A stretch of DNA of 64,000 bases, from the NCBI GenBank assembly GCA_020073145.1, contig JAIQFS010000012.1, positions 42,961-106,960 on the forward strand, given 5' to 3'. Below the pieces are notes generated by a model, which saw only the letters and a list, made by a program, of their open reading frames with translations, ran no database searches and was not told the origin of the DNA. Of this stretch, positions 18,228 through 25,637 are shown one piece after another. Every line of letters starts with the position of its first letter. The stretch's first letter is position 1. Source of the DNA: Terriglobia bacterium. Lineage in GTDB: Bacteria > Acidobacteriota > Terriglobia > Bryobacterales > Bryobacteraceae. The translations under genes were made by a program, and so were the position numbers.

Positions 18228-18704
18228 TTACTCCAGCTTCGCCAGATCCTGCTCGATCTGGTCCTTGTACTTCTCGAGATTCGGGTCGTCGATTTCGATG
18301 GGCCCGACTTCCGCCAGTGGCTGCGGCTTATACTTCTTCACGAACGCCCACACCACCAGCAGCCCCACGCCGATGGCGGCGTAAGGGATGATCCAACCGA
18401 AGGCGTTCGGGGGCGACAGGTAGATGCCGGCGCCGTAATCGCGAACGAAGGCCTGGACAATCTGGTCGTCCGACATGCCGACGGCCTGCATGCGCGCGAT
18501 GCGCTCCTTGGCCGGCCGGGAGAAGCTGCACTCCAGCATGCTGCAGGTGGCGACCGAGTCCTTGCAGCCGCACTGGCACTGCAGGCGAGCGCCCACGCGC
18601 CGCACATCGGTGCTGGGCTTTTCGGCGGCTGTTTGCGCGCCGCCCGAGAGGCAGGCCGCCAGCGCCGCCGCCAGGATGAACAGACTAACTCTGAAGCGTC
18701 GCAT
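18228..18704 (-). CDS. ccmH: CcmH-like thiol protein with an unusual multi-cysteine motif
   Basis: The protein has 158 residues: a signal peptide (1-23), a short thioredoxin-partner domain and one C-terminal membrane helix (about 105-120). The classical CcmH motif is LRCxxC. Here the matching segment is LQCQCGCKDSVATC, with Cys43, Cys45, Cys47 and Cys54, and another Cys at 59. The rest (AKERIARMQAVGMSDDQIVQAFVRDYG) is typical CcmH. It keeps apocytochrome haem-site cysteines reduced. It overlaps the end of ccmF by 20 bp. Confidence 0.92.
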   Translation of the reverse strand: MRRFRVSLFILAAALAACLSGGAQTAAEKPSTDVRRVGARLQCQCGCKDSVATCSMLECSFSRPAKERIARMQAVGMSDDQIVQAFVRDYGAGIYLSPPNAFGWIIPYAAIGVGLLVVWAFVKKYKPQPLAEVGPIEIDDPNLEKYKDQIEQDLAKLE

Positions 18705-20709
18705 GTTTCTTGGTAATGCCCACCACTTCGGTGCGGGCGTACTGCATCTTGATTTTGCTGGGAACCAGGCAGATCAGCGTCCCGCCGATCAGCACCAGGC
18801 CGCCGATCCAGATCCACGAAACCAGGGGGAACACGTAGGCTTGGATGACAGCGCGCTGGTTGTCGTCCGACATGCCGCCAAAGTTCAAATAGAGGTCTTC
18901 GTTGGGCCGCTGCCGGATGCCGATTTCCGAGGTGCCCTGTTTGCTGGCGATATAGAAGCGCTTTTCCGGCTCCAAAGTCCCGAGATCGTGACCGTTCTTG
19001 GAAACCTGAATGGTGGCGCGATGCCAGGCGTAGTTGGTGTTCTCACCCTGCTGCAGGTTGACCATTTTGAGGTCGTAGCTGCCGACGCGCATGCGGTCGC
19101 CGTTGTTGAGTTCTTTGACTTCGCTCTGATTGAAGGCGTGGCCGGTAAAGCCGATGAACATGAGGACGATGCCCATGTGGACCAGGTAGCCGCCGTAGCG
19201 CCGCGTGTTGCGGTGGGTGAGCTCGACCATGGCGTGCAGCAGGTTCATGTTGTTCTTGGCGGCGATCGAGCGGCCGCCCTTGAAGAACTCGATCATGACG
19301 GTGAGAGCGACGAACAGGCAGAAGCCGAAGGAGATCAGCGCGTAGAAGTTGCGCATCCCAGCGACCACCAGGCCACCGATCAGCAACAAGGCCGCGATGC
19401 CCGGCCACTGGAAGTTGCGCCGCAGGCTATCGACGGAGGTCCGCCGCCAGGCGAACAGCGGGCCGACGCCGGTAAGGAACAGAAGGAACAGGCCGATGGG
19501 GACCATCAGGCGGTTGTACCAGTCGGCATCGAGAGAGATCTTGTCGCCGGTGGCATATTCGGAAATGACCGGAAACAGCGTGCCCCAGAGCACGGCGAAG
19601 CAACTGGCCAGCAGGATGAGGTTATTGAAGAGAAAACTGGATTCGCGCGAGACGACGCTCTCCAACTCCGACTCGCTCTTCAAGTACTCCAGGCGGTCGA
19701 GGATAAGGTAGATGGTGGCCGCGATGCCGATGGCCATGAAGCTGACAAAGTATTTTCCGATTTCGGAGCGGGAGAAGGCGTGCACCGACTGCACCACGCC
19801 CGAGCGCGTGAGGAACGTGCCCAGGATGCAGAGGAAGAAGGTGGTGGACACCAGCACGATGTTCCAGACCTTCATCATGCCCTTTTTCTCTTGCATCATT
19901 ACCGAGTGCAGAAAGGCGGTGCCGCTCAGCCAAGGAAGGAGGGAAGCGTTCTCCACCGGGTCCCATCCCCAGTAGCCGCCCCAGCCCAACACGTGGTAGG
20001 CCCAGGCCATGCCGAGCATGACGCCGGTGCTTTGGAAGAGCCAGGTCACCAGGGTCCAGCGGCGCGTGGTGTGGATCCAGGCTTCACCGGGCTGCCGGGT
20101 GATCAACGATCCGATGGCGAAGGCGAAGGGGAGCGCGAAGCCCACGTAGCCCAAATACAGCATCGGCGGATGGATGGCCATGGCCGGATACTGCAGCAGC
20201 GGGTTCAGCCCGTTACCGTCGCGCAGGGCGTCGAGGCCAATCACCTGGCCTTCGGAAGTGGCCAGCATCTGGAACGCGTTGGCCACGAAATTATTCAGGA
20301 TCAGGAAAAATGTCTGGATCGTCATCAGCACGCCGATGACATAGGGCATCATGTCGCGATGCCTGCGCCGGTTGGTGAACGTAGCGACGGCGGCGTAGGT
20401 GGCGAGCAGCCAGCTCCAAAACAGCAGCGACCCTTCCTGGCCGCCCCACCACGCGGCGAACTTGTAGAGGGTGGGCATGGCCCGGTTGCTGTGCTCGGCC
20501 ACATAGGCAAAGCGGAAGTCGCTGGTCATCATGGCATGCACCAGGACGCCAGCGGCGATCGTCACCAGCCCCCAAACGGCGTAGACGGCGCGCTGCGCGC
20601 TGACCACCAGAAACGGCTTATTCTTGATTCGTCCGACGACCGAGGCGACCGCGGCATAGATGGCCGCGCAGAAGGCTAGCAGAATTGCCAGCGCACCCAA
20701 ATTTTCCAT
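18685..20709 (-). CDS. ccmF: CcmF cytochrome c haem lyase subunit
   Basis: The protein has 674 residues with about 14-15 membrane helices. It carries the Trp-rich motif GWGGYWGWDPVENAS and the N-terminal WWGGQEGSLLFWSW region characteristic of CcmF, which transfers haem from CcmE to apocytochrome. A periplasmic domain lies between the last helices. Its ATG has AGAGGGG about 6 bp upstream. It follows ccmE by 21 bp. Confidence 0.97.
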   Translation of the reverse strand: MENLGALAILLAFCAAIYAAVASVVGRIKNKPFLVVSAQRAVYAVWGLVTIAAGVLVHAMMTSDFRFAYVAEHSNRAMPTLYKFAAWWGGQEGSLLFWSWLLATYAAVATFTNRRRHRDMMPYVIGVLMTIQTFFLILNNFVANAFQMLATSEGQVIGLDALRDGNGLNPLLQYPAMAIHPPMLYLGYVGFALPFAFAIGSLITRQPGEAWIHTTRRWTLVTWLFQSTGVMLGMAWAYHVLGWGGYWGWDPVENASLLPWLSGTAFLHSVMMQEKKGMMKVWNIVLVSTTFFLCILGTFLTRSGVVQSVHAFSRSEIGKYFVSFMAIGIAATIYLILDRLEYLKSESELESVVSRESSFLFNNLILLASCFAVLWGTLFPVISEYATGDKISLDADWYNRLMVPIGLFLLFLTGVGPLFAWRRTSVDSLRRNFQWPGIAALLLIGGLVVAGMRNFYALISFGFCLFVALTVMIEFFKGGRSIAAKNNMNLLHAMVELTHRNTRRYGGYLVHMGIVLMFIGFTGHAFNQSEVKELNNGDRMRVGSYDLKMVNLQQGENTNYAWHRATIQVSKNGHDLGTLEPEKRFYIASKQGTSEIGIRQRPNEDLYLNFGGMSDDNQRAVIQAYVFPLVSWIWIGGLVLIGGTLICLVPSKIKMQYARTEVVGITKKHATLQS

Positions 20710-20730
20710 AACACCCCTCTGCTGTAGAGA

Positions 20731-21162
20731 CTAGACAGTGCCTTTGCCGGTGTCGCCCGTGGGAGTGAACTGCCCCGGCTTGGCTTCGTATTTCGACGCG
20801 CATTTGGCCTGGATCTGCTTGGTGCGGAAGACGCCGTCCTTGTCGAGTTTGCCGTCCGCCAAAGCCTGGGCGCCGTCCTTGAAGGTATCGGGCAGGGGAT
20901 CGCTGCCGGTGTAGGCGACCTTCAGCTTCAGCTTGTCCTGAACGAGGATAAACTGGACCTCTTGGCCGACCCGGTGAATGGAGCCGCTCTCCACGTCTCC
21001 GCCCACACGCAACTTCTGGCCGTAGGCCTGGTTTCCCATCTGCCCCAGTTCGCCGATGGTCTTGTAATAGGTCTTGTTTTCCGTCATTCCAGCGGCGGCC
21101 AGCCAGACCAGCGTCCCGATGACCACCACGATTAGCGCGGCAAACTTCCCATACTTTTTCAT
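20731..21162 (-). CDS. ccmE: CcmE haem chaperone with Cys in place of the haem-binding His
   Basis: The protein has 143 residues: a membrane anchor (about 7-24) and an OB-fold domain (about 45-120). In classical CcmE, haem binds covalently to the His of an HxxxY motif. Here the aligned segment is QAKCASKYEAK, so Cys121 replaces that His and Tyr125 is kept. This is the CxxxY variant known from some deltaproteobacteria and archaea. It is the first gene of the operon. The start at 21162 (MKKYGKF) is preferred over an upstream in-frame extension that lacks a helical anchor. Confidence 0.93.
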   Translation of the reverse strand: MKKYGKFAALIVVVIGTLVWLAAAGMTENKTYYKTIGELGQMGNQAYGQKLRVGGDVESGSIHRVGQEVQFILVQDKLKLKVAYTGSDPLPDTFKDGAQALADGKLDKDGVFRTKQIQAKCASKYEAKPGQFTPTGDTGKGTV

Positions 21163-21688
21163 ACTATCCCTCTGAAACCACAGTATAACCCGAAACCACC
21201 ACGGCATATTCAGACATTTTTGACCTTTTTTGCATGTTTGTGGATTCCGGGAATTCCCGCATCCCCTTAGACGTTGGATGGTGCTGGTTCCTTCCTACCC
21301 ATTCGGTGCCATTTGGCACTGGGCGGGCGTCAGTCCGGATTGGCGCCAACTCAGGCAAATTCAATAATTTGTGCATGCAGTGCTCGGTCTGGGTGGCGCT
21401 CCTGGCGGCATCGGTAAGGCACGTTGCCACCCAAACCGGCGAGTGCCTCCCCTCCACATCCTCGTCAAAGAACGGGAATCTGACGCTCGAAAGTGCGGTG
21501 AGCGGCAAGCTGACCAACCATCGGGCCGCCGGGAAGTGAAACCATCCTCCGCGACAGCCCGTCCTTGAGGCACAATAGAAGGGCAGCGAACATTTTAGAA
21601 AAAAGGGCGCGTCCGCTCCACGAGGGCGCACGCAGGGGTCTGCCAGGGGCCGGCCCGCCCGCAAAAATTCGAACTCGACGAGGCGTAC
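21163..21688. other. Intergenic region between ccmE and the outer-membrane protein gene, no gene seen
   Basis: These 526 bp separate divergent genes. An open frame of about 100 codons (21234-21539, plus strand) has no signal, motif or ribosome-binding site I trust. The region must contain the ccm operon promoter, but I cannot point to convincing -35 and -10 elements. Confidence 0.5.
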
Positions 21689-22618
21689 GTGAAGCATTTC
21701 TCCGGTAGCTTTTTTTGTGTCTGCCTGCTTTGGTTTTCCATCGCGCCCGGCCGGGCGCAAGAGACGCCGGCCCAGAACCCGCCCGATGTGAGCGCACCGG
21801 CCCCGCAGGGGCCGACCACGCTGCAACCGCCGCCGCTGCCGCCCCGTCCGCCCGATCAGATCATGCCGGATGAAGGGCGATGGTCGGTCGGGGTCACGGG
21901 CTGGATACCGTTCGGCCACCCGGTCATGGATTCGATTCCGGTGCAAAACTTCAACATCTTTGGCCAGCCCATACCATACACCGGGCCCTCGTCGCGGATT
22001 CAGTTTCAAGGCAAACCGAAGGTGGCGCCGGGAATCGAACTGACCGCCTCGGCCGGCAAGCGCCACGTGATTCGGCTCTCCTTTTGGCGCGCACAAGCGT
22101 CTGGGAACCTGACCGCGCCGAGCGACCTGCTGCTGTGGGGCGGCGGCTATTCGAAAGGCGACTATCTGTCCACCAACTACCGCTTGCAGAACGTGAAACT
22201 TTCCTATGAATTTCTCACCTGGCCTTATCCGATCGGGTCGCGGAAATTCCGGCTGAAGACGCTGTGGCAGTTCCAGTACACCAACATGAAGACGGCGTTC
22301 GACGCGCCGCTCAAATCGACCGATAACGGGCCGAACAACACCTCCGGCCACAAGTCACTGTACGCTCCCACGCTGGGGTTGGGCCCGACCTACTACGTCA
22401 CTCCGCAGTTCCGGTTGGAACTGGATGGGAGCGGCTTCGCCATTCCCGGTCACTGGTACATCCTGGATGGCGATGCGTCCGCATCCTACCGGGTGGGGAA
22501 AGTGGAAGTCCGGATCGGAGCGAAGGCGTTTCGCTTCCGGACCTCCGAGAAGGCGGACTACTTCTTGCGCGGAACGATGGCCGGAGCGTATGCGGGACTG
22601 CGGTTCTATTTGAACTAG
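21689..22618 (+). CDS. Exported protein, probable outer-membrane beta-barrel
   Basis: The protein has 309 residues and starts with GTG at 21689, preceded by GAGG. A signal peptide covers 1-23. A Pro-rich linker (about 30-55) leads to a beta-rich body with alternating strands (WSVGVTGWIPFG, YRLQNVKLSYEFLTWPY, FRLKTLWQFQYT) and a terminal strand ending in RFYLN. This fits a barrel of about 8-12 strands. The substrate is unknown. It converges with the Tat ThDP-enzyme gene, 39 bp between stops. Confidence 0.78.
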   Translation: MKHFSGSFFCVCLLWFSIAPGRAQETPAQNPPDVSAPAPQGPTTLQPPPLPPRPPDQIMPDEGRWSVGVTGWIPFGHPVMDSIPVQNFNIFGQPIPYTGPSSRIQFQGKPKVAPGIELTASAGKRHVIRLSFWRAQASGNLTAPSDLLLWGGGYSKGDYLSTNYRLQNVKLSYEFLTWPYPIGSRKFRLKTLWQFQYTNMKTAFDAPLKSTDNGPNNTSGHKSLYAPTLGLGPTYYVTPQFRLELDGSGFAIPGHWYILDGDASASYRVGKVEVRIGAKAFRFRTSEKADYFLRGTMAGAYAGLRFYLN

Positions 22619-22657
22619 AAGGTCAGGCGGCTAAATCAGAGGGCCGCTCCCTCGAAG

Positions 22658-24559
22658 CTATCGCGGCTGGGTGACGACGTCGATCAGCGCCGGCTCGCCT
22701 TTCTTGACGTGCTCAATGCCGCGCTTGAGGGCGGCCACCAGCTCCGTGGGTTCCGTGATGGGGCCCTGGCCGTAGACGCCGTACGTTTCGGCCATCTTGG
22801 CGTAATTGATGTTGGGCTCCCACAGCTTGGTGCCGATGGTGGTGCGGTCCTGCCCGCGGTTGCGTTCGCTGGCCCGGTTCTGCAGAATCATGACCTCGGC
22901 ATGATAGCCGCGGTTGTTGTGCATGATGGTCAGCAGCGGGATCTTGTGATGCGCCGCCGTCCACAACACGCCCGGCGCGTAGTTCATGTCGCCATCGGTC
23001 TGGATGTTGATCGACAGCCGCCCGTGCTTCTTGTTGGCCAGGGCCGCGCCCACCGATGCCGGCGCGTTATAGCCGATGCCGCCGCCGCCCTGCCCACCGA
23101 TGTACTGGTAGTGCTTGTCGAAGTTCCACAAGCGGCCCGGCCAGCCGCTGATGAAACCTTGCCAGGAAACCAGCGACCAGTCTTCGTTCTTGATGAGCGG
23201 CCACAGCTCCGCGCAGAGGCGGTTGAGGCTGATGGGGCTCGCGTCCCAGCCGTATTGCGCCAGATCCACGGCCTGGTTGCGCTGCAGTTTGTGGGCCGCG
23301 GCCAGCTTGGCGCCGCGATCCTGTAGGGTGCGGCGGCGGTCGGCCGTTATCAATTTCTTGCAGGCTTCGGTCAGGGCCGGCAGGGTCGCTTCGCCATCGG
23401 CGCCCATGTCCAGGTCCACGTCCGCATAGTGGCCGAAGTCCTGGATGTTGCTCTTCATGAACAGATCCATTGCCGAGACGTTGATGGTCTTGGCGCCGCG
23501 CGCGCGAGCCGCCCGGGCCGCATTTGTCGGATCCGAGACTTCCAGGAGCAGGATGACGTCCGGCTCGTAGCCCGCCCCGCCGGTTCCAGCCAGCGGATGA
23601 CGCGTGGGGAAGTTCATGCGTTCCTGGCTGTCCACTGGCGCTTGCAGCGTCTCCGCCAGTTCGGTGAGCAGCTTGATGGCGTTGGGCGTGCGGACCACGC
23701 GTTGTGTCACGATCAGCGGGCGTTCGGCCGCCACCAGCCAGCGCGCGGCCTGGGCCACGGCTTCATCGTCGCCCTGCGGCGGCGCCGTGGGCGTGTACCG
23801 CGGAATCCGCAGGTTGGTCTCCCGGTTCGGTTGCGTCTGGTTCTCGTGAGTCGCCACCAGCAGCACCGGGCCCATCGGCGGCGTCATGGCGAACTTGTAA
23901 GCCCGCACGGCCGACTCGGCGAACGCCCCAAGCGAGATGGGTTGATCGTCCCACTTCACGAAATCGCGGACCAGCAGTGGCATATCGTTGGCGCTGTGGT
24001 ACGACTGCACTCCCGAACCGCGAGCGGCCGCATCCGCATGGTTACCCACGATCATATAAACCGGCACGCGATCGGCGTAGGCGTTGTAAATGGCCATGGC
24101 GGCATGCTGCAATCCCACGGTGCCGTGGATCACCGCCATCATCGGCTTGAGCTCGATTTTGGCGTAGCCGTGGCACATCGCGACTGCCGATTCTTCGTGG
24201 CAGCAGGTGAGCCACTCGGGCATGGAGTTGGGGTTGGGGCCGTAATTGATGAGCGATTCGTGCAGACCGTCGAAGGTGGAGCCGGGATTGGAGGCGGCGT
24301 ACTCGATGTTCAGCGTCTTGAGCACGTCCACCATGAAGTCGGAGCCGGGGTTCTCGACAACGCGGCTCGGGACAGCCGGCCGCGCTCCGGTGTCGAGCGC
24401 CAGTGTGGTGGGGTTCGGCCGCGCCGTAGCGTTGCCGCGCGCGCTGCCTTGTTCCTGGGCCTGGCCCGCCTCCGGTTTCACGGCCAATGCGGCCGTTCCA
24501 AGGGCTGCACCCTTGAGGAAGCCGCGCCGGCTGGCAGCGCCCGTTTTTGCCTTGGACAT
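22658..24559 (-). CDS. Tat-exported ThDP-dependent enzyme (acetolactate synthase/benzoylformate decarboxylase fold)
   Basis: The protein has 633 residues. The N-terminus carries a twin-arginine signal (SRRGFLKG, Arg11-Arg12) and an Ala-rich region ending near residue 35, so it is predicted to be exported folded. The three ThDP domains follow: Pyr domain with catalytic Glu122 in CCHEESAVAMCHGYAK, a central domain (about 230-390) and the PP domain. The metal-site motif is TDGDMNY, so the first Gly of the usual GDG is Thr; Asp522 and the NN at 548-549 are kept at the normal spacing. A paralog lies at 56095-58047. AGGAGG is upstream of the ATG, and a strong promoter is at 24598-24625. Substrate and reaction are unknown. 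Confidence 0.9.
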   Translation of the reverse strand: MSKAKTGAASRRGFLKGAALGTAALAVKPEAGQAQEQGSARGNATARPNPTTLALDTGARPAVPSRVVENPGSDFMVDVLKTLNIEYAASNPGSTFDGLHESLINYGPNPNSMPEWLTCCHEESAVAMCHGYAKIELKPMMAVIHGTVGLQHAAMAIYNAYADRVPVYMIVGNHADAAARGSGVQSYHSANDMPLLVRDFVKWDDQPISLGAFAESAVRAYKFAMTPPMGPVLLVATHENQTQPNRETNLRIPRYTPTAPPQGDDEAVAQAARWLVAAERPLIVTQRVVRTPNAIKLLTELAETLQAPVDSQERMNFPTRHPLAGTGGAGYEPDVILLLEVSDPTNAARAARARGAKTINVSAMDLFMKSNIQDFGHYADVDLDMGADGEATLPALTEACKKLITADRRRTLQDRGAKLAAAHKLQRNQAVDLAQYGWDASPISLNRLCAELWPLIKNEDWSLVSWQGFISGWPGRLWNFDKHYQYIGGQGGGGIGYNAPASVGAALANKKHGRLSINIQTDGDMNYAPGVLWTAAHHKIPLLTIMHNNRGYHAEVMILQNRASERNRGQDRTTIGTKLWEPNINYAKMAETYGVYGQGPITEPTELVAALKRGIEHVKKGEPALIDVVTQPR

Positions 24560-24597
24560 AGACGATCCTCCTGAACCCCAGCGTTCGTCGGGTTCAG

Positions 24598-24625
24598 CTT
24601 ATAGGAGACAGCCGGACGGTGTCAA
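24598..24625 (-). promoter_or_regulatory. Sigma-70-type promoter of the first Tat ThDP-enzyme gene
   Basis: On the minus strand the sequence reads TTGACA, 16 bp, TATAAG. The -35 is a perfect match and the -10 matches five of six. It lies about 38 bp upstream of the ATG, which has a strong ribosome-binding site. Confidence 0.6.
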
Positions 24626-24659
24626 TCCTGGCGACGTCCTAGGAATCGTCCGCTCCGGC

Positions 24660-24665
24660 TATAAT
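24660..24665 (+). promoter_or_regulatory. Possible -10 element (TATAAT) for the ICMT-like gene
   Basis: A perfect TATAAT sits 15 bp before the ATG at 24681, leaving a leader of only about 9 nt with no Shine-Dalgarno sequence. No -35 is visible. Confidence 0.35.
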
Positions 24666-24680
24666 AGCGGGGCCATCAAA

Positions 24681-25208
24681 ATGCCCGGGAGCCCGTACCA
24701 AATCATCTCCTGGTCGTGGATGGGGACGTTCGCCCTCTGGTTCGTGAGCGCGATCGTCACCAAGCGAACGATCGGCTCCCACTCCGACTGGCAGTCTCGG
24801 GTGGCCATCTGGATCGTGGCGCTGGCGTGGCGGTTCATAGGGCCAGGGCCGGTCTCCGCCGACACGGGTTTGGCGCTGACTTTGGCGGGGCTGGGACTGG
24901 CGATTTGGGCTCGCTTCCAAATTGGCCGGAATTGGAGCGGCCTGGTGGAACTCAAGCAGGACCACGAGTTGATCCGGAGCGGGCCGTACTCCCTGGTGCG
25001 GCACCCCATCTACTCGGGTTTCATGCTGGCCACGTTCGGCACCGCCATCGCCTACGGACAACTACGCGGGTTTCTCTCCTTCGTGCTCATCCTGGCGGCC
25101 TGGGGGTACAAATCGCGGGTCGAAGAGACCTTCCTGATCCACCAGTTCGGCGCCGAGTACGAACGCTATCGGCACGAGGTCAAAGGGCTGATCCCGCTCG
25201 TCTGGTAG
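24681..25208 (+). CDS. Membrane methyltransferase of the isoprenylcysteine carboxyl methyltransferase (ICMT) family
   Basis: The protein has 175 residues with about four membrane helices and the family's C-terminal SAM-binding region: GPYSLVRHPIYSGFMLA followed by EETFLIHQFGAEYERYRHEV. This combination (R-HP-Y and EE...Y-Y) defines ICMT/PEMT-like enzymes. In bacteria these methylate small or lipid substrates; the substrate here is unknown. The ATG at 24681 is chosen because the upstream in-frame sequence runs antisense to the ThDP gene. A related protein lies at 27971-28495. Confidence 0.85.
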   Translation: MPGSPYQIISWSWMGTFALWFVSAIVTKRTIGSHSDWQSRVAIWIVALAWRFIGPGPVSADTGLALTLAGLGLAIWARFQIGRNWSGLVELKQDHELIRSGPYSLVRHPIYSGFMLATFGTAIAYGQLRGFLSFVLILAAWGYKSRVEETFLIHQFGAEYERYRHEVKGLIPLVW

Positions 25209-25219
25209 CGGCAGGTGAA

Positions 25220-25480
25220 TCATGCACCATGGTGCTGTACCGCGCCCAGCCGGTCGGGCACGGAGGATCGGTCCCGTCTTCTCCGCCGCATCCGCAACCA
25301 CGCGTCCACGCATTCGTAACCGACGGCCGCACCGACCAACCACCCGACGGCCGCGGCTTCCGGAATGTTGAGGCCGAAACCGTGAAATAACCACGGACCG
25401 TTGAGGCCGAAAATCATCTCGCCCATCATCACACCGAAGCCTTTGGCTAACGTCCGCTTCTCCAAGGGACTATAAGTCAT
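25220..25480 (-). CDS. Small hypothetical membrane protein
   Basis: The protein has 86 residues with two hydrophobic stretches (GVMMGEMIFGLNGPWLFHGFG and AAAVGWLVGAAVGYECV) followed by a basic cluster (LRMRRRRRDR). It begins MTYSPLEKR and has a believable membrane-protein composition. Ribosome-binding evidence is weak. It converges with the ICMT-like gene, 11 bp between stops. No family is recognised. Confidence 0.5.
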   Translation of the reverse strand: MTYSPLEKRTLAKGFGVMMGEMIFGLNGPWLFHGFGLNIPEAAAVGWLVGAAVGYECVDAWLRMRRRRRDRSSVPDRLGAVQHHGA

Positions 25481-25612
25481 AACACCTGGTTAGATGCCAC
25501 AGCGGCGCCATGGGTCCACGGCAACAACCCTCCAGGGTGCTTTCCTGGCGGGACTCTCTGGCGAAGGGTACTTCAGAAGACAGTCGCACCGGCATCCAGG
25601 GTAGAGCCTGAT

Positions 25613-25637
25613 GCCGCAGTCGGAGTCAGCCTGCGGC
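25613..25637 (-). terminator. Hairpin just after the TIGR03437-protein gene, possible terminator
   Basis: GCCGCAG (25613-25619) and CTGCGGC (25631-25637) are a perfect 7-bp inverted repeat with an 11-nt loop, directly beyond the stop of the minus-strand gene. No T-run follows, so it may be a weak or Rho-assisted terminator. Confidence 0.35.

Noticed and set aside
18475..20679. A 734-codon plus-strand frame opposite ccmF
   Set aside because: It is His/Asp/Glu-rich antisense of a membrane protein with no family signature; ccmF is unambiguous.
21234..21539. A 101-codon frame in the gap upstream of ccmE
   Set aside because: No signal, motif, ribosome-binding site or plausible composition; treated as non-coding.
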